A stretch of DNA of 64,000 nt from Diplonema papillatum (Eukaryota > Euglenozoa > Diplonemea > Diplonemida > Diplonemidae). Where the stretch lies: positions 248,001 through 312,000 of the forward strand of contig JAPJBO010000014.1 in assembly GCA_030068145.1 (NCBI GenBank). Direction: 5' to 3'. The first letter of the stretch is position 1. Each line of letters begins with the position of its first letter. The position numbers and the translations under genes were made by a program. This document shows positions 39,628-49,960 of the stretch, in pieces. The notes beneath the pieces were generated by a model, which saw nothing but the letters and a program-made list of their open reading frames with translations, did not search any database and was not told the origin of the DNA.

Positions 39628-42600
39628 CTACATCTCATCCACGGACATCTGGTCGCTGATGTCGGTGAGGGAGTCGAACAGGCGGATGCCGAGCGTCACT
39701 CTCGCCGCGAAGGGCGCGGCGGGTTGGGAGTGGTGGTTGCCCATGGCTTGGATCTTCTCGCGGAACGACGCGTATTCCTCGGGGTACTTCTCGGCGAGCA
39801 GCGTGAGCTCGTGCGAGAGCGTCTTGTACTTGCGGGCGCCGACGTAGTGCGCGTTCGACTGCGGGTGTGGTTTTAGAGTTACAGTTCGCTTGAAATTCCG
39901 GGGTTTTAGGGTCTCCGTGTGACCGTTCATGAACGGGTTCTCTTAGAGCAAGAAAGGGCTATATGGTTACGGGTTGTGTAACTGGTGCACGCTTTCGTTA
40001 CGGGTTATAGCTAGCCATGTCCGGGACTGTTTGTGACCGACACCAAGTACATTCCTTCGTGGAGTATTTTAGAGTGAAAGTTCGCTTGAAACTCCGGGGT
40101 TTTAAAGTCTCCGGGTGACCTTCGTCGTTAAGGGAAGATATTCTTTGTGCTCTGAGTGTCGTAAGAGTGGTGGTTACACGAGGTAAGAGGATCGGTGGGT
40201 ACCTTGGTCGTTGGTCATTGGTGGTTTCGGCCATTGTCCACATACCTTACTATTATTTTGAGTGAAGGGACGAGAACGGAAATCTACACATCTACCCCTA
40301 TCCCATAATCCTGGGACTGCGTCGAATAGCCTGCCGCTGGTTCTCACGGTGGTTATCAGGTGACCCCCCAACGTCCAAAAAAGAGAAGAAATGTGAAAAC
40401 GGGGTTTTGCCAAGAGGAAAAACAGACCCCTAAAAATACATGTTCTCTTTAGCGCCGTCGAGCCGGGGTCGCTGTGAAAGCCCGCACCGGTTACTTGCAC
40501 GGGGTGTTCGCCACATTGACGGGGCCGACCTGACGGATGGTCAACGGAGACGCCTAAAGATGGAGAGAGAGAGAGAGAGAGAGACGAGTTAAAGTGCAGG
40601 GACCATCTCTCCGGGGTGTTTCCGGTCGCCTCACTTCTTTCCGTGCTGCTACGGGGGGAAAATCTTAGTTTCGTGTTCAGGCGCTACTTGCCTTTCATGT
40701 GTTTGATGCTAGCATCAAGTCTTCTTCGCGGAATGCAGAGTCTTATTTTCTGTTCTTTTCTTTCTTTCGTTGTCGACAACTTCTTTTTTCTCCTTCTACT
40801 TTCTTTACCATGGTTTTTTGGACTTTCTGGTGCCGTAGAGTAGTTCTTCTTTCTCTATGCCGCCCACGTCGATGTTCGTTTAGCAGCGGCTGCCGAATCA
40901 TGCCGTGGCACCGTCCCTTTGTGCGTCTGCTTCGCAGAAAAAGTGTGGGAAAGGAGTCCAGGACTCCGTGGTTTGAAACCATACGGTATGGTTCCACTTC
41001 CTCCTTCCTTCGTCCGTTCTTCTTTAAAAAAAGGGGGGGGGGAGAAAGATGCCGTGGGAGGCCGTTTGGTAATAAGCATACCTGGGAGCCGGTCTCGCGG
41101 AGCTTGTCGACCATCTCGGTGGGGCCTGCGCCGCTGACGAGGACGTCGACGATTGCCTTCTCGGCTTCGATGTGCTCATTGTAGAATGCTTCGATCTCCT
41201 CCAAGATGTGGATATCGTCGGAGTGCTTCAGGGTCTCTTCCAAGACCGGGTTCTCGGCCATCTGCTTCATCAGGAACTCTTTCTCGGTCAGCGGAATAGA
41301 CTTCTGGAACAGCTCGAAGAACAGGCGCTCCTCCTGCGTGACGTTGCTGACGATACGAAACAACAAGCAAAAAAAAACATCAACCGAACAACGACATCGG
41401 TGGACATGACAATAATGGCAGTACATGGGTGTTAGGACCACCCTTCGCGAGTCTAGAGGTAACCTTTTGCTCAGTCCGGCGTTTGCGCAAACCCGAACCT
41501 TTTTGCCCAGTCCGGCATTGTGCAACCCGAATCGTTTGTCCAGTCTGGCGTTGGTGCAAATCCGCACCTTTTGCCCAGTCTGGCGTTTGTGCAAACCTGC
41601 ACCTTTTTGTCCGGTCCGGCGTTCAACCCGAACCTTCTGCCCCGTTGAACCCTGATGCCAAGCTCGGCGTTTGGTGTAAGTTCGGGGACCTGGTGCTAAG
41701 TTCGGGATGATGGCAAGTTGGGGGCCCTTATCCGGGAGGGAGGGCCCCTCCGAATAGAGGCTATTCACATTGCATGTTCATAGGACCTCCAGTCTCGAAT
41801 CATTTTTGCGGTGGTCTCCGCTGGTCTGGTAGTCCGTGCTACCTCCTTTCTTTTACACTCGTTCTCTTCTCTACTCACTACTGTACGTACTCTTTCACTC
41901 TTTTACTCTCTTTGGCACTCTTTGGCTAGCCAAAAAAGACTCCTGCGACCGACACCACGAACACATTCGCAATGAATGTGGCCCCCCACGTGCATACATG
42001 TTGAGCATTGAGTTCTTTAAGGTGCAAGTGCCATCAAGGCAGGCGAGCTCTATGTTGAGCAGGGGTTGCCATGTAGCCCGTATCCGGTCTAAGTCGACAC
42101 GGTGCACACAACCCTTGAGCCCACCGATCAACTGCTCAAAGCTTTCGTCGGGTGGGACACCAGCACGTTCTGGTTTCTACCCGTTGGGTCTACCGCGCAG
42201 AAATCGCGTAGCCGGTGTACTATTTGTGGAAACAGCTTCTTTCGCATCTTCGGTTGTTCGCATACGACGATATAGAAATCACCGCCTCGGATTAGCTTGA
42301 ATTCACAACGCACTGTCTATCGGGCATTGGGAGCTAGTAAGTGGCAACAAGTTCTCAGAAACTCCCCGTACGCAGCCGTAGTGCTCGCTTGCCTTCATGG
42401 CACTTGCACTTTACAGAACTCAATACTCAGCCCCGTTCCTGTGGGGGAAGAGTCGGGGTGGGTGGCCCACCAAATAAGCGACCACAGTTCTGCATGTTCA
42501 GCCGCCAAACACAAATGAACCTACGAGGGACGAGGGCCCTCTGTTTTTTTTTTTTTTCCAACAACAGAAAGAAGGCAAGAAGCGGACCTCGTTGAAGTCG

Positions 42601-45600
42601 ACGACCTGGTCGTCGTACTCGGCCTTGATTTGGTGGGCAAAGGCGGTCGTTTCGGGGCTCTTGCGCACTTCACCGGCGCGCGCCCAGATGTCGAGAATGA
42701 TGGAGTCACCGCTGTAGTAGAAGATGTCACGGCTCCACTTTTCCAGCTCGGCAATGTCGTTGCTCTTCCTGTTTCGAGTGTGGGGTTTTTTGTGTTTCCA
42801 GCGCTAATTAGCTGCCTGTGTCGGGTTTGCGGGTTTGGTCTTGCTTTACTTTTCTCTCCTCATGGAGACCCGCCCCCGGCATCCCGGCTGTCCAATCACT
42901 GTCGAGAAGGTGGTTCAGCAGGCCCCCACGAAGCCTTATACACAGCACGGCTACAACACGAGGATGCAGCCCAGCCATCAGGCCATTGGCTGCTAAGCAC
43001 CCGACCGACCGGTCGATTTGCCACTTTTGTGGCCCTCTATTCGTCGGGCGGTGCTGTCAGCACTTGTTCCGCGTCGCATCAAGTACATGATGCTGGCGGT
43101 TGGGGGATCGGCGACCACGACTCAATTAAGGTGCGGTCAACAGTGTCGCCACGTGAAGGCCCCCATGACACCTACATGACGGCACGCATCGGCGAAGAAA
43201 AAACAGAAAGAAATGCGTAGTTTTGTTTTATTCTTGAAAGAGAGAGAGAGAACACATAAACAAGTCAAAGGGTGTGGGCCTCCACCGTCAGGTGGGCAGG
43301 CTAGTTTCGGGGTGGCTCCCTGGGAGGGACAGGGGCGGGGTTGTCACGCCTTAGCAGTCCCAGGGCCTCTCCCCTCCCACCTATATGTGTTCTCGCTGTC
43401 ATCGCTACCGCGCTGACATTTCCGAGAGAGAGAGAGAGAGAGACGAGTTAGAGTGACCATCTCTCCGGGGAGTATCCCCGGTCGCCCCACTACTGTCCCA
43501 TACTTTTACGGCGGAAGTCGTTACGTCGTGGGCGCGGTGCGAGCCGTGGTCCAGTCAAAGATGATTGTTGCACCGATGGTGGCGCAGCCGGGGGCTTTCT
43601 GACTGACGGACGAGACCGCCTGGCAGGCGTGTGTTGACACGTTGTTTCGCGGGCTCTCCTCCTTTTGGCAATAGCCCGCCCTATGCATCGGCGGAAGAAC
43701 AAAAAAAAGAAAGGCAGACTTGACGGCTTCGGGGGTGATGTGCGGGTACGGGTGCACCTGGCGCTTGTAGAACGCGCACATGGCCTCTAGGGCCTGCTTT
43801 TTTTCCGGCGACGAAGCTTCGCCCTGCAGCTGCTCTTCGACTTTCTGGATGGCATCGAGAAACGCGAGTCTGTGCTTCGGCGAATCAATGGACAGCTTCC
43901 TCATGTCAGGCGCGTTGTCGAGACTGTGCGTGTGGGTTTAAATTTCGTCGGAACACACACACACATTACTACCAGAGCGCTACGGCGATTGTGAAGCTAC
44001 AACGAAGGGATCGCGGAGTGCTTCACAGAGCGCCACCCCCAGAACACGGACCCCTCCTCGCAACCCGCAGGAGCATCCGTCCGCGGTTACTTGAAACAGA
44101 GGGGAGCGTGGACATATCTCGCACAGGAAGGCACCACATATATCTTTGCTTTTTCGCACGAAATGGGGATTGCAAATACGTGCTTGGAATGATCATGCGC
44201 TCACCGCACTGGTCCCACTGTACTGTCCTCAAGCCAACGGACACGTATGGAATACCACCGTCAGCGCAGAACCTAGCGGCGGTCTGGACAACCCGGGGAT
44301 CTCACACTGAGGCACTCGGCATCGCTTCTCGATCTGGCCTAGGGGTTTGTGTTGAAAGATGGCGAAGGCGTACCGGTATTTCTCGGGGATCCAGTCGTGA
44401 AGGATGCCTCTGATCATCTGCCTGTCCAGAATGTGCAAGTCTTCGAAGACGTCCAGACGCACCTGTTTGGATGAAGAATAGTGGTTTCTTTGTTTCCTCG
44501 CTAACTGAGCCTTTATTTGAGAACAGCGTTGTGGCGTGTGGGCGCTTCGTTTTGTTTGAGCGCGTCGGTTCCTCGGTTTCCCACTTTTATTTACCCTGTG
44601 CCATTTTCAGGATGCGAATTCTGATCAACCATCAAAACACGCTGCCTGCGTGTTTTGAGCCTGCACAATACACTGAAGGACAACCGCTAGCACTCAACTC
44701 GACCCAATCTGTTCGACAAAATAGGCAGACCTTCTCTCTAAGCGGGTCGGGGAGGATGTCCATCATGTTACTGTATGCGAACCAGTTGACCTTCTTCGCT
44801 CTCTGCAAGGCGTCGTCCTGCTCGACGAGGCACTCCTCCTGGATGTCGTTGAGCATGATGTCCTTTTCCTTGTCTGACAAACTGCTCGGGACCTCACGCT
44901 CAGCCCGCTCAACCATCGTCTTCGCAACCCAACGGTCAGTCCGGAGTTCCAAGGCAGACGGCGTCCAGAAGTCGTACGTCGGCGGGTTCTTGTCATCCTG
45001 TTTTATTAGAGTTACAGCTATGATGCCACGAAGAGTCGAAGGAAACGCAAAAATACCGAACCGCCGCAGTTTTTTAAGCCCTCAGGGGCATGTGCATGTC
45101 AGCTACTTAGGATGCGCCTGCTTCGGGGATGCGTGATGATGTCGTGGTGACAAGATCCATTCGTTTTGGGAAGGAATCGTTATGCTGCGCAAAAGGTACA
45201 GGGTTCCTGAGCTGGGAAGGCGTTGGGCGGCAACGTACCATACCCGAGCAACCAGGCATGAATCCGCCAATCTCCGGCTTCAAGCAGATCTTGTGCTTGT
45301 GACTCTGCTTTGCATCCGACTGGGATGTGATACGAAAGAGTGGTTGAGGGGTTGAGGTACATACGTGCCAGTAGCGGGGTCTGGTGGTGTTGTCGACCTC
45401 CCACAAGCTGCAGAACTCCACCTTGGGCAGCGTTTTGAGCTCCTGCTGCACTTCATTGGGAACTCGCTTGCGCCCCTTGTGCGCTTCGTGAGTGTTCTCG
45501 TCAGACCAGTCGTACAGCGGGGCCAAGTCCAACAAGTGTCCGTACCACTTGTCTACGCATGTACGCCTTTGCTCGACGACGAATGCATTCGCCGCGTGTG

Positions 45601-45628
45601 CCTTAAAAGGCGTGAAGACTCTCTTCAT
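39628..45628 (-). CDS. Seven-exon gene for unrecognised protein of about 495 aa
   Basis: Exons: 45628-45365, 44997-44731, 44462-44374, 43923-43720, 42768-42588, 41333-41082 and 39858-39628. All junctions keep frame (total 1488 nt). Each exon has GC-rich third positions that stop at the proposed donor. Introns measure 367, 268, 450, 951, 1254 and 1223 bp. Donors are GTATGT, GTCTGC, GTACGC, GTCTGC, GTCCGC and GTATGC; every acceptor is ACAG or GCAG. Exon 5/6 is ambiguous (alternative GTACGA with TCAG at 41347). The N-terminus MKRVFTPFKAHAANAF is basic and acid-free, like a mitochondrial presequence. The rest is charged and helical (e.g. HILEEIEAFYNEHIEAEKAI, EKWSRDIFYYSGDSIILDIW), with no domain or membrane span I recognise. 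A lineage-specific organellar subunit is possible but unproven. Upstream exons cannot be excluded. Confidence 0.7.
39871..40120 (+). repeat. Direct repeat pair in intron 6
   Basis: Two units 195 bp apart (39871-39925 and 40066-40120): TTTTAGAGT..AAGTTCGCTTGAAA.TCCGGGGTTTTA..GTCTCCG.GTGACC. The first half also matches the palindromic element at 53449-53507. Confidence 0.65.
40561..40730 (+). repeat. R5 (GA tract) and R6 repeats side by side in intron 6
   Basis: (GA)n, GACGAGTTAAAGTG, ACCATCTCTCCGGGG and GGTCGCC (R5, as at 43417-43500), followed by the R6 block AATCTTAGTTTCGTGTTCAGGC with palindrome TTGATGCTAGCATCAA at 40703-40718. Confidence 0.65.
41460..41799 (-). repeat. R12-related repeat in intron 5 (copy 3, terminus and short array)
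   Basis: A diverged array of CCCAGTCTGGCGTTTGTGCAA-like units, then AAGTTCGGG units, ending in the same terminus as copies 1 and 2 (GAATAGAGGCTATTCACATT...CAGTCTCGAA). The tRNA-like block is missing. Confidence 0.65.
42838..42985 (+). repeat. Dispersed repeat R4, copy 1 (intron 4)
   Basis: Shares with 58212-58375: GGTCTTGCTTTAC, CATGGAGACCCGCC, GACTGTCCAATCACTGTCGA-type sequence and CCCCACGAAGCCTTATACAC, then AGCACGGCTACAACACGAGG. Confidence 0.8.
43205..43500 (+). repeat. R3 tail, R7 and R5 repeats clustered in intron 4
   Basis: 43205-43240 matches the end of R3 (GAAATGCGTAGTTTTGTTTT). 43261-43385 is R7, whose inverted copy is 50155-50260 (CTCCACCGTCAGGTGG; CTCCCTGGGAGGGACAGGGG). 43417-43500 is R5 (GA tract, GACGAGTTAGAGTGACC). 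Confidence 0.65.
44175..44310 (+). repeat. Dispersed repeat R2, copy 3 (intron 3)
   Basis: Lies inside intron 3 of the seven-exon gene; see copy 2 for shared sequence. Confidence 0.65.
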
Positions 45629-48600
45629 TTGCTCTCTTGTTGTCTTTGTCTTTTATTTCTTTCCCCCCCTCGGCTTTCCGCTCCCCCGACTTCCCTCCTG
45701 AATTGCGCGAAGACTCCTCATGTACTGCGTACATGGAATACCCAACGTGCACCACGATGTAGCAGTGCTCACTAGCTTTCTGTCTAATGATTCGGCCCAA
45801 CAATGGGACGACAGCTAGTGATGAGGCAAGCCAACGGAGCGAAGTACGACTAGAAAGAGTGCACACTCCGGTAATCGAATCGCTAGGAAGGCATTCGCCT
45901 TCAAATGTCAAAGGGTGACGGTGTCAACGATGTATCACTAGGAAGACGAACCCGTCTCCCTTTGGCATCGACGGATGCAGCCCACCTACATACAGTGCCT
46001 TGCCTAGAAATGACCCACCTGATTGTGATTGTCTCCCTTCCTCGCGATTCGATCCTTTCTTGCAGTCAGCGATTGGCTTCATCCGCCTTATTCTGATTTC
46101 GGAATCGCCCTTTAGTTGTACAGTGATAGACGAAAGGTTGCAGTAAAGACGTCGCCTACTCTTGGAATGCGTCTCAGAGCGATGTGAAGCAGATGAAAAC
46201 CGGAAGCTACTGTTCGAGATGGCGGAAAGGGGTCTACCGAGCGTCCGTTTTGTCCAGCGGAAACGCGCAATGGATGATGAATCTGATTCCGATTCTGATT
46301 CTGATAATGTACTTGCATTAATCTCAAGCCCCAACTTGGGCAACCATCGCGAATCACCGTGGCGGAAGTGCGACAGACACGACCATTTCGGTGACAACAC
46401 GTTACAAAAAACTGTGGCGGTATCCAACAGCATCCCCAAGTCCTACAGAAGTCCCATTCTTCCATTTTGGTGGACAACCTTCTTGCTACCCGTTCGACGA
46501 ATAAGATCCAAGAATTGTGTCATATACCCAACTCATACAGAAATCCTCTAATACGATTTGGATACACCAGGCTGACACCTGGAATCCTGTTTGACGCAAA
46601 CTGGCGTCCACGCGATGTAAAAAGCTGTGGATAGGAAGATCGACGTTTTGCGCCGGCATGCTAGCCTGTCAGTTCGGGTTGGGGGGCAGGCATGTTCGAT
46701 AGCGAGAACCCGAGAAGGCTGCAAAGAGTGCTCGCTACAAAGAGTGCTGGCCTGGGCGACAGAGGCGTCACATATATAGATCGAGGAGGAGTGGGGAGGT
46801 TCTTTCGTACGCAACGTGCTGGTTGTGCTTGGCTCGACAGATCCTGAAGAATCTGCTGTCTCGAGAGAGTGATGGCATTCAGGCCACATTTATCCGCAGC
46901 CGTAGGCACGCAACGGGTTTGTTGGCAAACCCGGCGTGTAATATGGGGGATGGAGGGGTTTGTGAGGCCAATTTCAGTGTGTTTTGCGTAGCTCGGTTTT
47001 ATGTCATGGTCGGTCTGCGACGGGCAAATGTGATTCAGGGCACCCCCCCCCCTTCCCGAGAGAATCTCTGCGTAGCATGCCTATCATTCCGTAGCCCTGT
47101 TGAAGTGATTTCGACGCCACAAACACTGTCACCGTCCCATGTGGCGACCTAATCACGACCGGTGCCTCGATTTTCGCGCGCCTTGAAACGCCGAACTCTA
47201 CTGCTTGCTTTGCATTTTCTTTCTTTTTTTTCGTGCCGTTGAGACAGGGCTGGAGCTTGGAAAGGCAGAAATCGGGTCAGAGCTCAGATGAGTCTTCCGC
47301 AGAAGATTTGTACAATCAAATTCATCTGAAAACATGTGCCATCAATTTGCACGACACAGAACGAAGCGGCGGACCGGGTCAATGCAAATAGCCAAACTCC
47401 GCCCCTGCTTTTGTGGTTTGTTTCTTGGGCAGGTGAGGAAAGGTATGAAAACGGACAAAGAATGACGTCTGATTGTGTGATGCCGTCCAGCGGACGGAAG
47501 GAAAACGCACAATGAAGAGGGAAGGGTTGTGCCGTCCAGCGACGGGTGTTCGCTCGGGGAGCTCTGGTGCACCTCGTACGAAATACTCGGAGGCGCCGCC
47601 CGGTGCCAATTGTCATCACAGACGGAAGAAGCAGGGAGAAAACACCCCAGGCACGAAGCCCAGGTTAACTTGTCTTTTGTGTGGCAGCACCATTTCCTCC
47701 CTTCTCAATTTCGCAACAAGCGGGGCCACCTCGAGTACTTCGTACAAAACAGGTGCGTTTTCGTGGTAGTAGGAGTAGTTTGAACTTGATAGGCGGCAAC
47801 AATCTGTAACGATAGACAGCGCGTCGTAATGTGTCGTTCTATTATGGGAGCAAGTATGGAAGAACGATGAAAACGGGTGAAGGACGGAGGAATCTTCACG
47901 CGCAATTTGGCCGCCTGGGCGGAACCGGTACGAGCAGCATTCGCACATCGTGGGACGGAGATGTTTCGCAATTATTCGGCACCCCGCCGCTGCTACTACC
48001 AACAACTCCCAGGGTCGAGCGAGAGCATTTCCGCTCAGGTCTGCACTTGCACTGCTACAAACGATACAAAGGGGCGGTCAGCCCTTATCGATGCTCGTGA
48101 AAATGATAAGGCACGGGATATGCGTGTTTCTGGCCTAGCATTTTGTTGACTGGGTCCGTTCCACCTTCTCACGTGCCGTCGTTCCGATATGGTCCCTTCA
48201 ATCCTGAGAAAAAGCCAGGCTTGGCAAGCCAGGTCGATCCATAAAACAACTCCTATTTGACGCGGGCGACCCGCACGATGCCACTTACAATCTTCGCCCA
48301 AAGATACATGGATGCCGGCTGGCTAAAGATATGGTGTGCTAGTATCTAAGCAGGGTCAGAACAGATGATTTCGGTGCCTGCGCGGCAACGCGTTCTCTAA
48401 AGAGTACCACAGGTGGTACCATCCATTTGAGATGCCAGGAAAAGAGAAGAAGCTAGCACCGTGACAGCGCGCAAAGTTCGAGTCAGAGTTAGCACAGTGT
48501 CACACCACCGCCGAGTAAGCAGTAAACCTCTAAGACACACGAGATTGAAGCGCTTGACTGATTTCGCTCCCACCTGCCTCCGGTCCCAGACTTGCTGTAC

Positions 48601-48868
48601 ACGCATGCGCGAACACACGAGATTGTTCAGTAGGTTGGTCGCTTTTGCGCCGGTCACGCTAGCACAACACCCTGGCATGCTTGTTTTAGCCATTTTTTTC
48701 CACGGATCGCGGCACAGACGTCTCACTGTCTCAATGCTAGTAGCACAACACCTGGCTCATGCTTATTCTAGCCATAACCGCGTCGGCACAGCGAGCTCGG
48801 ACCGGCCGACCAGGACGGACACTTGCACTCGATCTGCGCGTCAAAACGGGGAGCAGATCATTTCAGAA
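45629..48868. other. Intergenic spacer with R1 copy and local duplications
   Basis: No gene recognised across 3.2 kb. Contains R1 copy D, a Ser-Asp-rich plus-strand open frame (46162-46551) without family match, and an approximately 77-bp imperfect tandem duplication near 48655-48790 (GCTAG..CACAACACC.GGC.TGCTT.TT.TAGCCAT). Confidence 0.5.
47581..47760 (+). repeat. Dispersed repeat R1, copy D (diverged)
   Basis: Begins AAATACTCGGAGGCGCCGCC, keeps GGGAGAAAAC, AGCCCAGGTTAACTTGTC, GTGTGGC, ACCATTTCCTCC and ACAAAACAGGTGC. Much older than copies B and C. Confidence 0.55.
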
Positions 48869-49960
48869 TCAGAGCTTCGGCTTGGTCAGGGGCCGGTTGT
48901 GGAGGGGCTGCGACGTGGCCAGCCTGCGGACCGCCTCGGCGAGCAGCGGCGCGAGCGAGAGGACCCGCACCTTCTTCATGAGCCCCGCGTCGTTGAGGAA
49001 GCTCGGCGGCAGCGGCACCGTGTTCGCGATGACCAGCTCTTCGAGCTCGCTGTCGCGGATGCGCTCACCGGCCGGCGGGGAGAGGACGCCGTGCGTGCAG
49101 AACGCGAACACGCGCTCCGCCCCGTTTTCCTTCAGCATTTTGGCTGCCTGGACCAGGGTCCCCGACGTGTCCGTCATGTCGTCGACGACGACACAGTCCC
49201 TCCCGCGGACGTCACCCACGAGGTCCATGCGCTCGATCTGCGACGCGGCCCTCCTCTGCTTGATGATCATCGCCAGCGACGTCTTCCCCGCGAAGCCCAT
49301 TGCGTCGAGCGTCGCGCGGAACTCCTTCGCCCGCCGCACGCCGCCCGCGTCCGGCGATACAACGACCGGCGTCTTCAGGTTCTTTTCGGCGAAGAACGCG
49401 GCGGCCACGGGCGTCGCGCTCAGGTCGTCGACGGGCACGTTCGGCGGGAAGAAGCCTTGGATCTGCCCGCAGTGCAGGTCGATCGACACGACGCGGCTCA
49501 CCCCGACGGACGACAGCAAGTGCGCCACGTCCGCGGCGCTGATGGGGACGGTGTTGCCCATTTTCCGGTCCTGCCTTGCGTAACCGAAGTACGGGATGAT
49601 CGCTGTGACAGAGAGGGCCGCCGCCCTGCGCACGCAGCTGATCATCAGGATGAGTTCGACCAGCGCGTCGTTAACGGATCCTTCCTCATGGCGGCAGACC
49701 GGCTGGATGATGTAGACGTGCTTTCCTTCGACGGGTTCGAGGACTTCGATGACGCGTTCACCGTCCCGGAAAGCGCCCAGCTTCACCTTGCTGAGCTCCG
49801 TCCCCAAGTACTCGGCGATGTCCTCGCACAGCTGCGGGTTCGCAGTCCCGGCGAACACCTTGCAGTTGCGCAGCTCTGCGGCGCTGCTCTTCCCCGAGTA
49901 GTAGTGCCACTGCCTCGTCACGACCTTGTGCCCCCCGGGGTGCTCGACGACGATGACCAT
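48869..49960 (-). CDS. PRPS: Ribose-phosphate pyrophosphokinase
   Basis: 363 aa, intronless, from ATG 49960 (MVIVVEHPG); the in-frame ATG at 50074 would add a low-complexity Gly/Arg leader and is less likely. It transfers pyrophosphate from ATP to ribose 5-phosphate, making PRPP for purine, pyrimidine, NAD, His and Trp synthesis. Motifs: GAFRDGERVIEVLEPV, YFGYARQDRK, VPISAADVAHLLSSVG, DLHCGQIQGFF, VVVSPDAGGVRRAK and the PRPP-binding loop VVVDDMTDTSGTL. The segment after YARQDRK reads MGNT where most type I enzymes have a Ser/Arg-rich loop, so kinetic or allosteric properties may differ. The C-terminus is slightly longer than usual and ends KPKL, not a canonical PTS1. Confidence 0.95.
   Translation of the reverse strand: MVIVVEHPGGHKVVTRQWHYYSGKSSAAELRNCKVFAGTANPQLCEDIAEYLGTELSKVKLGAFRDGERVIEVLEPVEGKHVYIIQPVCRHEEGSVNDALVELILMISCVRRAAALSVTAIIPYFGYARQDRKMGNTVPISAADVAHLLSSVGVSRVVSIDLHCGQIQGFFPPNVPVDDLSATPVAAAFFAEKNLKTPVVVSPDAGGVRRAKEFRATLDAMGFAGKTSLAMIIKQRRAASQIERMDLVGDVRGRDCVVVDDMTDTSGTLVQAAKMLKENGAERVFAFCTHGVLSPPAGERIRDSELEELVIANTVPLPPSFLNDAGLMKKVRVLSLAPLLAEAVRRLATSQPLHNRPLTKPKL

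Noticed and set aside
41333..42588. Alternative exon 5/6 junction using donor GTACGA (inside exon 5) and acceptor TCAG at 41347
   Set aside because: It would discard a clearly coding-like stretch (YDDQVVDFNE) and use an acceptor unlike the other seven.
46162..46551. Plus-strand 129-codon frame with a Ser-Asp-rich stretch (MDDESDSDSDSDN)
   Set aside because: The Ser-Asp stretch is a short GATTCT-type repeat; codon use is AT-rich unlike the real genes, and no family is recognisable.
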